Positions 54,675 to 63,205 of a stretch of 64,000 nucleotides of DNA are shown in pieces. Source of the DNA: GCA-002708315 sp963676635. Lineage in GTDB: Bacteria; Bacteroidota; Bacteroidia; Bacteroidales; F082. The DNA lies in the NCBI GenBank assembly GCA_963676635.1, contig OY781105.1, positions 1,550,001 through 1,614,000 on the forward strand. Direction: 5' to 3'. Both the position numbers and the translations under genes were made by a program. The first letter of the stretch is position 1; every line of letters starts with the position of its first letter. The notes under the pieces are model-generated. The model ran no database searches and had not been told where the DNA came from. It worked only from the letters and a program-made list of their open reading frames with translations.

Positions 54675-55283
54675 TTATTCAATTGCCTCAAAGCCATAAC
54701 CAAGTGATTTAAAATGTTCCAGAAACAAAGGTAAAGTATACATCATATTATTCTCAGCTTTTTCACTGTCGTGGAAAACAACGATTGAGCCTGAAGATGT
54801 TTTCTTCACAGAATTTTCAAAACATTTCCTTCGCGACAAAGATGAGTCATAATCACGTGTTAGCACCGACCACATTATTATTTTGTATGTCTTTTTCAGG
54901 ATTTTAATCTGCGATGGTGAAATCCTCCCATAAGGCGGCCTTAATAAATTACTGTTAATTAGCTTTGCCGCTTTTTCAATATTACTCAGATAAGTTTTAT
55001 CATCCGTTTTCCATCCATTAAGATGATTAAAAGTATGTATTCCTGTTTTATGCCCTCTGTCAAGAATTTGATTGTAGGTTTCCGGATACTTACTAACATT
55101 ATCACCAACACAAAAAAACACTGCCTTTGCATTGTAACTATCAAGAATATCCAAAACTTTAGGAGTAATAACAGGATGAGGACCATCATCGAAAGTGAGA
55201 AATATCTTCTTATCAATATCACTAATATCCCAGATAAGTGATGGATACAATTTCTTTAGTATTGCAGGAGGTTTATCAAACAT
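54675..55283 (-). CDS. Polysaccharide deacetylase (CE4, NodB-like)
   Basis: A 202-residue CE4 carbohydrate esterase. The catalytic motif TFDDGP is at about 30-35, the metal-binding His pair is in GIHTFNHLNG, then RPPYGRIS and the C-terminal VVFHDSEKAENNM. It should remove N- or O-acetyl groups from an envelope polysaccharide or peptidoglycan. No signal peptide is visible, so it is cytoplasmic or a member of the short class. The -7 box lies so close to the ATG that the transcript may be leaderless, or the true start may be further downstream. Confidence 0.9.
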   Translation of the reverse strand: MFDKPPAILKKLYPSLIWDISDIDKKIFLTFDDGPHPVITPKVLDILDSYNAKAVFFCVGDNVSKYPETYNQILDRGHKTGIHTFNHLNGWKTDDKTYLSNIEKAAKLINSNLLRPPYGRISPSQIKILKKTYKIIMWSVLTRDYDSSLSRRKCFENSVKKTSSGSIVVFHDSEKAENNMMYTLPLFLEHFKSLGYGFEAIE

Positions 55284-55287
55284 CTGA

Positions 55288-55295
55288 CAAAGGTA
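55288..55295 (-). promoter_or_regulatory. -7 promoter box of the deacetylase gene
   Basis: TACCTTTG on the minus strand, an exact match, only 4 nt from the ATG. The transcription start would fall at or near the start codon. Confidence 0.45.
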
Positions 55296-55494
55296 ATATT
55301 ATAATTATTGATTAATGGCAGATAAAAAGTGGAAAATGAAAGATTAAAAATGGTAAATGCAACATAAGTACATTACTATTTCCGTAAACGTTTGCAGGCT
55401 GTGTTATAACAACTTCAAAGCCATCAAAGGAAAGATATTTACTTTAAATTACAGTAAATTAATGTATCACAGCCAATAGCTACAAAGCTTTTAT

Positions 55495-55502
55495 TAGTTT
55501 TG
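55495..55502 (+). promoter_or_regulatory. -7 promoter box of gpmA
   Basis: TAGTTTTG, an exact match, 30 nt before the gpmA ATG. Confidence 0.55.
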
Positions 55503-55532
55503 TGGCTAATTTGAATTCAAAATAAAAGGAAA

Positions 55533-56279
55533 ATGAAGAGATTAGTGCTTGTTCGTCACGGACAGAGTGAATGGAATAAAGAAAACAAGTTTACTGGATG
55601 GAAAGATGTAAACCTGTCAGAACAGGGTATGGCTGAAGCAAAAAAAGCTGGTAAGATACTTACTGATGAAGGATTTGACTTCAGAGTAGCTTATACATCA
55701 TATCTCACAAGAGCCATTAAAACATTATGGATTATCCTTGAAGAAATGGACCTGATGTGGATTGAAGAAAGAAAATCATGGCGTTTAAATGAAAAACACT
55801 ACGGTATGCTACAGGGATTAAACAAAGTTGAGACCGCAGAAAAATACGGTGCTGAAATGGTACAGCTCTGGCGTCGTAGCTTTGACGTGCCACCACAACC
55901 ACTGGAAGCTGATGATGAAAGAAATCCACGTTTTGACAAAAGATATGCAAACCTTACTCCAGAAGAGCTGCCAATGACAGAGTCACTTAAAGAAGTTATC
56001 GAAAGGTTACTTCCTTATTGGGAAACAGATCTTAAACCAGCTGTTATCGAAAACAATGACCTTTTGATAACTGCCCATGGTAACAGTCTGCGCGCCCTCG
56101 TAATGCACCTCAAAAACATGAGTCAGGAAGAGATACTTGCTTTCAATATCCCAACCGGCATTCCTTATGTATTTGAGTTTGATGACGACATGAACTTTAT
56201 TAAGGACTATTTCCTTGGTGACCCTGAAGAAGTTAAGAAATTAATGGAACAGGTAGCTAATCAGGCTAAAGGAAAATAA
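55533..56279 (+). CDS. gpmA: 2,3-bisphosphoglycerate-dependent phosphoglycerate mutase
   Basis: Interconverts 3- and 2-phosphoglycerate in glycolysis and gluconeogenesis in the cytoplasm. The 248-residue protein has the catalytic RHGQSEWN motif (phosphohistidine), GWKDVNLSEQG, TSYLTRAIKTLW, RLNEKHYGMLQGLNK and the second histidine motif LITAHGNSLRALV. All residues expected of the cofactor-dependent dimeric type are present. It has its own promoter and is followed after 33 nt by a phosphatase gene with a separate promoter. Confidence 0.96.
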   Translation: MKRLVLVRHGQSEWNKENKFTGWKDVNLSEQGMAEAKKAGKILTDEGFDFRVAYTSYLTRAIKTLWIILEEMDLMWIEERKSWRLNEKHYGMLQGLNKVETAEKYGAEMVQLWRRSFDVPPQPLEADDERNPRFDKRYANLTPEELPMTESLKEVIERLLPYWETDLKPAVIENNDLLITAHGNSLRALVMHLKNMSQEEILAFNIPTGIPYVFEFDDDMNFIKDYFLGDPEEVKKLMEQVANQAKGK

Positions 56280-56282
56280 TAC

Positions 56283-56290
56283 TACCTTTG
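56283..56290 (+). promoter_or_regulatory. -7 promoter box of the phosphatase gene
   Basis: TACCTTTG, an exact match, 22 nt before the ATG at 56313. Confidence 0.55.
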
Positions 56291-56312
56291 TAGTAAATTA
56301 TATCCTGCTCTT

Positions 56313-57050
56313 ATGATTAAAAAATGGGTAATACCTGATATACATGGCTGTGTACGTACACTATCAACATTAATAGAGAAACAGATACAGCCAAATAAGA
56401 ACGATCACATCTATTTTCTTGGTGATTATATTGACCGTGGTCCTGACAGCAAAGGTGTTATCGATTACATAAGAGACATGCAAAAGAATGAATATTCTAT
56501 TTTCCCATTGCTGGGAAATCATGAAGAGTACTGCATTAAAGCATGGACTGCTGACAAAGAAAGGAAGAACTTTCTGGGATTAAGGCCACGCACAAAAGTG
56601 CAGAAAGAATGGGAGATACACGGGGGAACTCAAACGCTTGAAAGCTTCAATGCTGAATTCCCCCGTGATATTCCTGAAGAGTATATCAACTGGTTAAAAG
56701 ACCTGCCTTATTACGCAGAAGTTGACAATTTTATTATTGTACATGCCGGTTTGAATTTTAATGAAAAAGATCCCTTTAGCGACAAGCACGCCATGCTTTG
56801 GGTAAGAGATTTTATTGTTGACGAAGAAAAGACAGGAGGACGAAAGATTATTCATGGTCATGTTCCTGTTAATCTGGAATTCATTGATCTGTCATTGAGC
56901 AACAGTGAGTATAATTTTATAGATCTCGACAACGGAGTTTACTTTAACGACCGTGTTGGCTATGGCAACCTTATTGCTCTTGAATTAAATACAATGAAAT
57001 ATCTTACCCAATCGCTTATGGATGATGTGAAATATCGTAGTCCTAAGTAA
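56313..57050 (+). CDS. PP1-like serine/threonine phosphatase (metallophosphoesterase)
   Basis: A 245-residue member of the PPP/calcineurin fold. Metal-site motifs occur in order: PDIHGCV (D and H), GDYIDRGPDSKG, GNHEEY, HAGLNF and the C-terminal HGHVPVN. The pattern is of the bacterial PrpA/PrpE-like protein phosphatase type, but related enzymes hydrolyse nucleotides such as diadenosine tetraphosphate, so the substrate is uncertain. It precedes mobA by 9 nt and may be co-transcribed with it. Confidence 0.85.
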   Translation: MIKKWVIPDIHGCVRTLSTLIEKQIQPNKNDHIYFLGDYIDRGPDSKGVIDYIRDMQKNEYSIFPLLGNHEEYCIKAWTADKERKNFLGLRPRTKVQKEWEIHGGTQTLESFNAEFPRDIPEEYINWLKDLPYYAEVDNFIIVHAGLNFNEKDPFSDKHAMLWVRDFIVDEEKTGGRKIIHGHVPVNLEFIDLSLSNSEYNFIDLDNGVYFNDRVGYGNLIALELNTMKYLTQSLMDDVKYRSPK

Positions 57051-57059
57051 TTTCATCCT

Positions 57060-57638
57060 ATGATTAACAATAACATTACCGGGATTATTCTTTCCGGAGG
57101 GAAGAGCCGCCGCATGGGACAAGATAAAGGACTTTGTGATTTTATGGGAAAACCATTAATTGAACATGCTGTAGATCTGCTATCTAACTTTACCAATGAT
57201 ATAATTATCAGTAGTAATAATATAAAAGACTATACTTACTTTGGGTACCCTGTTGTATCAGATATATATAGTAACACAGGACCCATTGGTGGAATCCACA
57301 GCGGCCTCAGCCATTCAAAAACAGAGAAGAATATTATAATCTCATGTGACTCACCTTTTCTTGATATAAGGCTTTTTAATCTGCTATTGGAATATTCGGA
57401 CAATTATCAGATTGCAGTGCCGTCACATAACAACGGACTATTAGAGCCATTGGCAGCATATTATTCAAAAAAAATACTACAAAAAATCGAAGAATCCATT
57501 TCTGAAAAAGACTTTAAAATTATCAATCTCTTCAATAAAGCCCCTTACATTACGGTAAGAGTAGATAATCAACCCTTTTATACAGAAAAACTATTCAGCA
57601 ATTTAAACACACCAGGTGATTTGCAAATAAATGGATAG
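57060..57638 (+). CDS. mobA: Molybdenum cofactor guanylyltransferase
   Basis: Transfers GMP to molybdopterin to form the guanine dinucleotide cofactor used by DMSO-reductase-type enzymes. The 192-residue protein has the nucleotide-binding signature GIILSGGKSRRMGQDKGL, PLIEHAVDLL, the GPIGGIHSGLSHS block and a CDSPFLD acidic metal site. The downstream membrane protein gene starts 8 nt before its stop. The incomplete P-loop gene at the end of the window might be the matching mobB, though it is 6 kb away. Confidence 0.9.
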   Translation: MINNNITGIILSGGKSRRMGQDKGLCDFMGKPLIEHAVDLLSNFTNDIIISSNNIKDYTYFGYPVVSDIYSNTGPIGGIHSGLSHSKTEKNIIISCDSPFLDIRLFNLLLEYSDNYQIAVPSHNNGLLEPLAAYYSKKILQKIEESISEKDFKIINLFNKAPYITVRVDNQPFYTEKLFSNLNTPGDLQING

Positions 57639-58842
57639 TCAGGCAAAAAATACAGAAATTTGGCTTAAGTCAGCTGTTGTTGGCGGGTTATGGGCATCTA
57701 TGGAAATTATTCTTGGCAGCTTTTTGCACAACACACGCATTCCCATGGCAGGTACAACGCTTGCTTTTATGGCTACAATATTGCTAACAGGTTATTATAC
57801 AATATGGCCCGTAAAAGGAATGATAATACGGGCAGGACTAATCGCTGCTCTTATGAAGTCCGTTTCGCCTTCGGCAATAATACTGGGACCAATGACAGGG
57901 ATAATGCTTGAAGCCATTTTAGTTGAACTTGCATTATCAGTGTTTGGAAAGAACATAATCAGCTATATTATTGCAGGAGTGTTAAGCCTTTCCAGTGCTT
58001 TGTTTCATAAGCTCATAAGCCTTGTAATATTCTATGGATCAGATTTGATTAAAGTATATGTAAATATTGTCAACTTCGGGCTTAAGCAACTTAGAGTTAG
58101 TGAAGCACAACCCGAAAGTATTTTGCTTTTCCTTCTTATATTTTATATTGTTTCAGGCACACTGGCAGGTGTCGCAGGCTTTTTTCTGGGTAAAAAAGCA
58201 ATAGAGGAATCAAAAGGCAAAAGTGGTAGTATTATTAACCTTAATAAATCACAAAGCACAGAATTCTTCATCATTGGAAAAGAACAAAAGACATCAGTAA
58301 TACAACTAATTATAAATATCATTGGCATCATTTCAGGATTAGTATTAATAAATACCACATGGAAACCTATAGGATTTATATTTATTATTACACTTTCCAT
58401 TGTATTAACAATTAAATACAGAAAACAACTAAGAAGACTAAGAAAGCCTGTTTTCTGGGTTCAATTAATATTTATTGTCATTTTATCAGCGTTCTTTTGG
58501 GGTGATGACGGCAATAAAATATTAGGCATGAACGAAGAAGGACTTATGGCAGGAGCTGAAATGATAGTAAGAGCTATCTTTATAGTAATATCTTTTACAG
58601 GAATTAGTGTTGAACTAAAGAATGAAAAAGTCAGAGACCTGCTTATGCGAATAGGACTTGGAAACTTTTACAAATCAATTTCCGTATCTTTTGCTTCCCT
58701 GCCTGCAATAATTTCGATGCTACCAGCATCAAAAGAAATTTTCTTACATCCTGTTAGCGCATTGATAAAGCCGGTATCAATGGCAAATCAATGGCTTAAG
58801 ATATTCAGAACAAAGTTTGAAGAACAGATCAATAATGAATGA
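57631..58842 (+). CDS. Polytopic membrane protein of unknown function coupled to mobA
   Basis: A 403-residue integral membrane protein with about nine to ten hydrophobic helices and no obvious signal. I do not recognise the family with certainty. The first ~190 residues have glycine/alanine-rich helices reminiscent of an ECF-transporter S component (WASMEIILGSFLHN, MTGIMLEAILVELALSVFG). The second part (from ~225) has a hydrophilic loop and an end like a T-component (RDLLMRIGLGNFYKSISVSF, in part LPASKEIF). It overlaps mobA by 8 nt. Its end is only 4 nt from the convergent threonine-synthase-family gene. Confidence 0.7.
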   Translation: MDSQAKNTEIWLKSAVVGGLWASMEIILGSFLHNTRIPMAGTTLAFMATILLTGYYTIWPVKGMIIRAGLIAALMKSVSPSAIILGPMTGIMLEAILVELALSVFGKNIISYIIAGVLSLSSALFHKLISLVIFYGSDLIKVYVNIVNFGLKQLRVSEAQPESILLFLLIFYIVSGTLAGVAGFFLGKKAIEESKGKSGSIINLNKSQSTEFFIIGKEQKTSVIQLIINIIGIISGLVLINTTWKPIGFIFIITLSIVLTIKYRKQLRRLRKPVFWVQLIFIVILSAFFWGDDGNKILGMNEEGLMAGAEMIVRAIFIVISFTGISVELKNEKVRDLLMRIGLGNFYKSISVSFASLPAIISMLPASKEIFLHPVSALIKPVSMANQWLKIFRTKFEEQINNE

Positions 58843-58846
58843 TCTC

Positions 58847-60130
58847 TTACCAATTTAATGATAAAAGGTAATCTTTCACTTCCTCTTCATCAGGATTATA
58901 ATCAAATACCTTCACAGGTTTAAGATAATGCAAACCATTATCATTCTTAAACCTATCCTCACCACCCCCGGTAATATTCAGCATAATAATATCATCAGCA
59001 GAAACAGTATTATTCTCCACAGCATCAATTAAAGTAGCCGTAGCAACAGCAGAAGCAGGATGAATATCAATACCTTCTTTTTCAAGGAAAAGCTTTCCGG
59101 CTTTTCTGGCACTTTCGTTGGTAGCAAGCAAAACATCACCACCAGCATCTTTCATAGCATCAAACAGGCCTCCGGCAAGTGAATAAGGAGGCTTTCTATT
59201 ACTAAGCACTTTCGCATCAATTATTTCCACCTGCTTACGTGCTTCATATTCGTCAATAGGCAACAAAGATCTTGAGTCAACTTTCCAGGCATCATAAATC
59301 GGATGAAAAGGGAAATTCTGGCTAACCATAAGTTTCATCTTTCTGTTGCCAAAACGTCCGTCTTCAATAAGCCTAAGATTAGCCTCCCATGCAGCAATAG
59401 CACCAGTTCCACTTCCAATAGCCTGAAAATAATAATGAGGTATCTCACCAATATGTGTTGTTGCCGACAGCATAGTAGTACCCATACCATCCCGACGAGC
59501 AACATTTTTAGCACCACCTTCAGCAATAAACTTATCCAGCTTACACGCAATATTTGAAAGATGAATGGCATCAAAATAGTCACTACCTTTTTTACTGGCA
59601 ATAAGCTTAACGCAATCATTAATAGGTGTATTAAACCAAAGAGCATTTAGACTATCTTCAGGCACGCTCAATAACAAAGGAATATTATTATCAGAACAAA
59701 CTCTGGCAAAAGCCCGCGCTGTATTTCCGGCAGAAGCGACAACAAGAATGCGCTTTTCATTTTTGTCCATTCTTGCACAAACTGAATAAGCTTCTGTTTC
59801 TTTAAAAGAACATGTGCTCATACGAATACCTTTCTCAGGCCAGTAGCCACTAAAAGTAACATAAAGATTATTTAGTCCCAATTCTTTAGCAAGACCTTCA
59901 CTTTTATATGTTACAGGTGCATATGACCCTTTAAGAGAATGGTGAATGGGCAGCCATGAAGCAAACTTGTACATTCCATGATCATCACCATTAAGATTAA
60001 GTTGTTTATTCTTATAAATGGCCCGAACAAGTCCGGGGATTGATTCTCCGGGTGCATCAAGAGTCCAGCCTTCATCATCAAAAATATTTCCGGTTGCAAC
60101 CGAAGCAAGCTTATATTCAGTTTTGAACAT
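58847..60130 (-). CDS. Threonine-synthase-family PLP enzyme, probably cysteate synthase
   Basis: A 427-residue fold-type II PLP enzyme. It is not a standard ThrC: it lacks the usual N-terminal sequence and instead starts with a degenerate zinc-ribbon-like region (YKLASVATGNIFDDEGW), then FSGYWPEKG, the PLP lysine in CSFKETEAYS, VVASAGNTARAF and a C-terminal LNITGGGEDRF. This resembles cysteate synthase, which makes L-cysteate from phosphoserine and sulfite and evolved from threonine synthase. In Bacteroidota cysteate feeds sulfonolipid (capnine) synthesis. The alternative is a divergent threonine synthase. Confidence 0.62.
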   Translation of the reverse strand: MFKTEYKLASVATGNIFDDEGWTLDAPGESIPGLVRAIYKNKQLNLNGDDHGMYKFASWLPIHHSLKGSYAPVTYKSEGLAKELGLNNLYVTFSGYWPEKGIRMSTCSFKETEAYSVCARMDKNEKRILVVASAGNTARAFARVCSDNNIPLLLSVPEDSLNALWFNTPINDCVKLIASKKGSDYFDAIHLSNIACKLDKFIAEGGAKNVARRDGMGTTMLSATTHIGEIPHYYFQAIGSGTGAIAAWEANLRLIEDGRFGNRKMKLMVSQNFPFHPIYDAWKVDSRSLLPIDEYEARKQVEIIDAKVLSNRKPPYSLAGGLFDAMKDAGGDVLLATNESARKAGKLFLEKEGIDIHPASAVATATLIDAVENNTVSADDIIMLNITGGGEDRFKNDNGLHYLKPVKVFDYNPDEEEVKDYLLSLNW

Positions 60131-60152
60131 ACTATTACATTTAAATAACAGG

Positions 60153-60160
60153 CAAAAATA
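60153..60160 (-). promoter_or_regulatory. -7 promoter box of the cysteate-synthase-like gene
   Basis: TATTTTTG on the minus strand, matching TAnnTTTG, 22 nt upstream of the start. Confidence 0.55.
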
Positions 60161-60296
60161 TGAAAGTTTGCTGGTTTTGCAGGTATCCCGATTAGTAATT
60201 AATTTATTCTATTTTAATTATTATGTATCATTCACAATTAAGACTAATAACACAAAACAAACAAATATTTACCAATAACTAATTTATAAAATATCA

Positions 60297-61661
60297 CTAA
60301 AACGGATTCTCCTTAAGCTCAATCTGATCATGTACATTCTCAAAAACCAAATTATGATAATGCAAATTTGAATTATAAGACCAAGTTGCAGCAACAGGAT
60401 TTTTTGTAGTCTTTAATGCTCTGATAAACTTCCTTTTAAGCTTTTTACCATCATACAGACACTCCCAGGCTTTCATAACCTCATCAGTAAGCTGATCACG
60501 ACTCATCATTTTTGGTTCATAAACAGCCTCCACAAAATCGTAACGCGACCAATCTTCCGGAAACTTATTATTAACAAGCCTTCCCTCCTTTTGCATCCTG
60601 TCGAATAAAGGCGTTCCGGGGAGTGGAGTAAGAATCGTAGCCTGCATGGCATCAATATCTGCGCTAAGCATATAGTCAACCCTGTGTTGTATTGTTTCAG
60701 GAGTATCACTGTCAAGTCCAAAAATAAAAGCACCTAATACAGCAATACCATACTTATGCAGCTTATCATACACCTTTTGAAAATTATCAATACCAATTTT
60801 CGCATTGAGTCTTTTATTAGTCATTTCCAGCTGGTCAATAAGGTCTGACTCAATACCAAGAAATATCATTCTACAACCAGCTTTAGCCATTACTTCAAGG
60901 GCTTCATCATATTCAGCCACATTCATTGATGCTGCACACAGCCAGTCCTTTTTAATACCCCTATCGATAATTCCCTCACAAATTTCAACAACCCTTTTAA
61001 CTGACGATTTGGAATATCCAATAAAATTATCATCAACCACATAAATTCTTTGCTGAGGAGTACGCTCAAAATCGTCAATAACATCTTTTACAGGACGTGG
61101 CCTGTACTTATGTCCGTTAAAACGATGAACAGAACAAAAATCACAATTCATAGGACACCCTCTTGTTGTTTGAACACTGCCAAACTCATAACCCGGATGA
61201 TAGAGGTCAATACGCGGAGCTGGTGAATTTACTAATGAACTTAATTGTCCCTTGTATTTTCTTTTCAGAATTCCTTTTTCAAAATCAGCAATAACATCCT
61301 GCCAAACGCTTTCAGCTTCTCCAATCACAAGACTATCAGCAAACTTCTGTGCTTCATCAGGCATCATTGACACATGAATACCGCCCATAACAGTAGGGAT
61401 GTTTTTCTTTTTGTAAATTTCTGATATCTCATACGCCCTTGTTACCTGTGATGTAAGAGCAGTAATACCCACAAGATCAGCTTCTTTGAAAGAAAACCTC
61501 TCAAAATTTTCATCCAGGAGCTCAATTTCCCAGTTATCTGGAGTAAGAGCAGCAATTATTGCAAGGCTCATGGGAGGATATATAGAACTATGATCCCTTA
61601 TAAGACCACTACGTTTTGTACTTAGTGGATTAATTAATAACAATCTTGGTTTCTTATTCAT
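60297..61661 (-). CDS. B12-binding radical SAM protein, copy 2
   Basis: A 454-residue radical SAM enzyme. The N-terminal ~140 residues resemble a cobalamin-binding domain (LLLINPLSTKRSGLIRDHS region, IYPPMSLAIIAALTPDNWEI in part). The cluster motif CPMNCDFC (CxxxCxxC) follows TTRG, then the radical SAM barrel (YVVDDNFIG, FLGIESDLIDQLEMTNK in part). The C terminus is like DUF4070. Members of this class include methyltransferases such as HpnP, but the substrate here is unknown. It starts 8 nt after the stop of its close paralogue at 61670, so the two are co-transcribed. Confidence 0.88.
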   Translation of the reverse strand: MNKKPRLLLINPLSTKRSGLIRDHSSIYPPMSLAIIAALTPDNWEIELLDENFERFSFKEADLVGITALTSQVTRAYEISEIYKKKNIPTVMGGIHVSMMPDEAQKFADSLVIGEAESVWQDVIADFEKGILKRKYKGQLSSLVNSPAPRIDLYHPGYEFGSVQTTRGCPMNCDFCSVHRFNGHKYRPRPVKDVIDDFERTPQQRIYVVDDNFIGYSKSSVKRVVEICEGIIDRGIKKDWLCAASMNVAEYDEALEVMAKAGCRMIFLGIESDLIDQLEMTNKRLNAKIGIDNFQKVYDKLHKYGIAVLGAFIFGLDSDTPETIQHRVDYMLSADIDAMQATILTPLPGTPLFDRMQKEGRLVNNKFPEDWSRYDFVEAVYEPKMMSRDQLTDEVMKAWECLYDGKKLKRKFIRALKTTKNPVAATWSYNSNLHYHNLVFENVHDQIELKENPF

Positions 61662-61669
61662 AGTGTATA

Positions 61670-63070
61670 TTACAAAAACGGGCTTGGGTCAAATTTTTCA
61701 AGTCCAAATAATTTTATCAGATCAAGATATTCCCTTGTCTCGTCATGCTCAAAGACAAGATTATAATACTGAAGGTTTGATCCGTAAGCCCAGATACCTG
61801 CAACAGGGTTATGTGTTTCCTTAAGCGTTCTAATAAACTTCTTCTTAAGCACTTTCTGGTTATAGAGCTTGTCCCAGTTCTTCATAATCTCATCCTTAAA
61901 AAGATCATGATCCATAATATCATGATTAAATACAACCTCACTAAAATGATAGTGTTGCCAGTCTTCAGGATAGTTGTTTTTAGTGATTTTACCTTCTTCA
62001 GCCATTCGGTTATACAATCCTGTTCCCGGCAACGGAGTAAGAACTGTAGCCTGTACAGTATCAATGGATGCATCGTTTACGTAGTTAGTACGAGCTGCCA
62101 TTGTTTCCGGTGTATCCGACTGTAGTCCGTAAATAAATGCCCCTAACACAGCAATGCCGTATTCATGAATCTTGCTAAACACCCTGTCATAGCTTTCTAT
62201 GCCCATTTTAAGATTGAGCTTCTTATTCATATTCTGAAGCTGATCAATCCTTTCCGACTCAATGCCAAGCAATACCATACGGCATCCACTTTTGGCAGCA
62301 AGCTCCAAAACTTCATCATTATCAGCGAAGTTCATTGATGCTGAGCAGAACCATTCGATTTTTATATTCCTTTCAATAATGCCTTTAAACAACTCAATTG
62401 CTCTTTGCTGAGATTTCTTTCCATAGCCTATCAGGTTATCATCAACAAAATAAACAAGATTATGTTCAATCTCTTCCAGCTCATCAAGAACCTCCTCAAC
62501 AGGTCTCAACCTATATGAATTCCCATTGAAAGTGTGAACAGAACAAAAATCGCAGGCCATTGGACAACCACGTGTTGTTTGTATGCTGGCAAATTTGTAG
62601 TCTTTATGAAACAATGATCGCATTGGCTTAACAGCATTCTCCATGGAAAGATGAACACCATTATATCTTCTTTTAATATTGTTATTTTCAAAGTCATCTA
62701 TTAGTGATTGCCAAACGCTTTCCACTTCTCCAACAACAATTGTGTCAACATATTCCAAAGCTTCTTCAGGCACCATTGAGGCATGAATCCCACCAAGGAC
62801 AGTATGAATACCCTTTTCTCTGTAAATACCAGCTATCTCATAAGCTCTTGTAACACTCGAAGTCAAGGATGTAATTGCAACAAGATCAGCATCACGATAT
62901 GAAAACTCATCAAAGTTTTCATCCAGTAGTTCTATATCCCAGTTATCGGGTGTAAGAGTAGCTATGATTCCTAAGCCCAGCGGTGGATAAATAACAGTTT
63001 TATGTATGATAAGACCCTTTGTACTTGTATTTAAGGGATTAACAAGAAGTAACTTTTTCCTTTTTGACAT
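61670..63070 (-). CDS. B12-binding radical SAM protein, copy 1
   Basis: A 466-residue paralogue of the preceding enzyme with the same architecture: cobalamin-binding-like N terminus, CPMACDFC cluster motif after TTRG, YFVDDNLIGYG, LLGIESERIDQLQNMNKKLN in part and a C-terminal extension. It is promoter-proximal. The two proteins share block-by-block similarity along their full length, indicating tandem duplication and probable divergence of substrate. Neighbouring genes do not show the pathway. Confidence 0.88.
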   Translation of the reverse strand: MSKRKKLLLVNPLNTSTKGLIIHKTVIYPPLGLGIIATLTPDNWDIELLDENFDEFSYRDADLVAITSLTSSVTRAYEIAGIYREKGIHTVLGGIHASMVPEEALEYVDTIVVGEVESVWQSLIDDFENNNIKRRYNGVHLSMENAVKPMRSLFHKDYKFASIQTTRGCPMACDFCSVHTFNGNSYRLRPVEEVLDELEEIEHNLVYFVDDNLIGYGKKSQQRAIELFKGIIERNIKIEWFCSASMNFADNDEVLELAAKSGCRMVLLGIESERIDQLQNMNKKLNLKMGIESYDRVFSKIHEYGIAVLGAFIYGLQSDTPETMAARTNYVNDASIDTVQATVLTPLPGTGLYNRMAEEGKITKNNYPEDWQHYHFSEVVFNHDIMDHDLFKDEIMKNWDKLYNQKVLKKKFIRTLKETHNPVAGIWAYGSNLQYYNLVFEHDETREYLDLIKLFGLEKFDPSPFL

Positions 63071-63089
63071 AATTGTAATATTACCTTGG

Positions 63090-63097
63090 CAAAGATA
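63090..63097 (-). promoter_or_regulatory. -7 promoter box of the radical SAM pair
   Basis: TATCTTTG on the minus strand, an exact match, 19 nt upstream of the start at 63070. Confidence 0.6.
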
Positions 63098-63183
63098 TCA
63101 ATATTTTCAGGACATTAAGTCTGAATGCTACTCATAACACTTTTTTAACCTCCTCCGAATATAAGCTCCATTAGTAAAAAGAT

Positions 63184-63191
63184 TATCTTTA
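63184..63191 (+). promoter_or_regulatory. -7-like box of the outer-membrane protein gene
   Basis: TATCTTTA has one mismatch to the consensus and lies 14 nt before the ATG at 63206. Confidence 0.4.
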
Positions 63192-63205
63192 CGCATTTAA
63201 TACTT

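Noticed and set aside
58847..60130. Plain threonine synthase assignment
   Set aside because: The family match is real, but the N terminus, PLP lysine context and C terminus fit cysteate synthase better. It is kept as an alternative.
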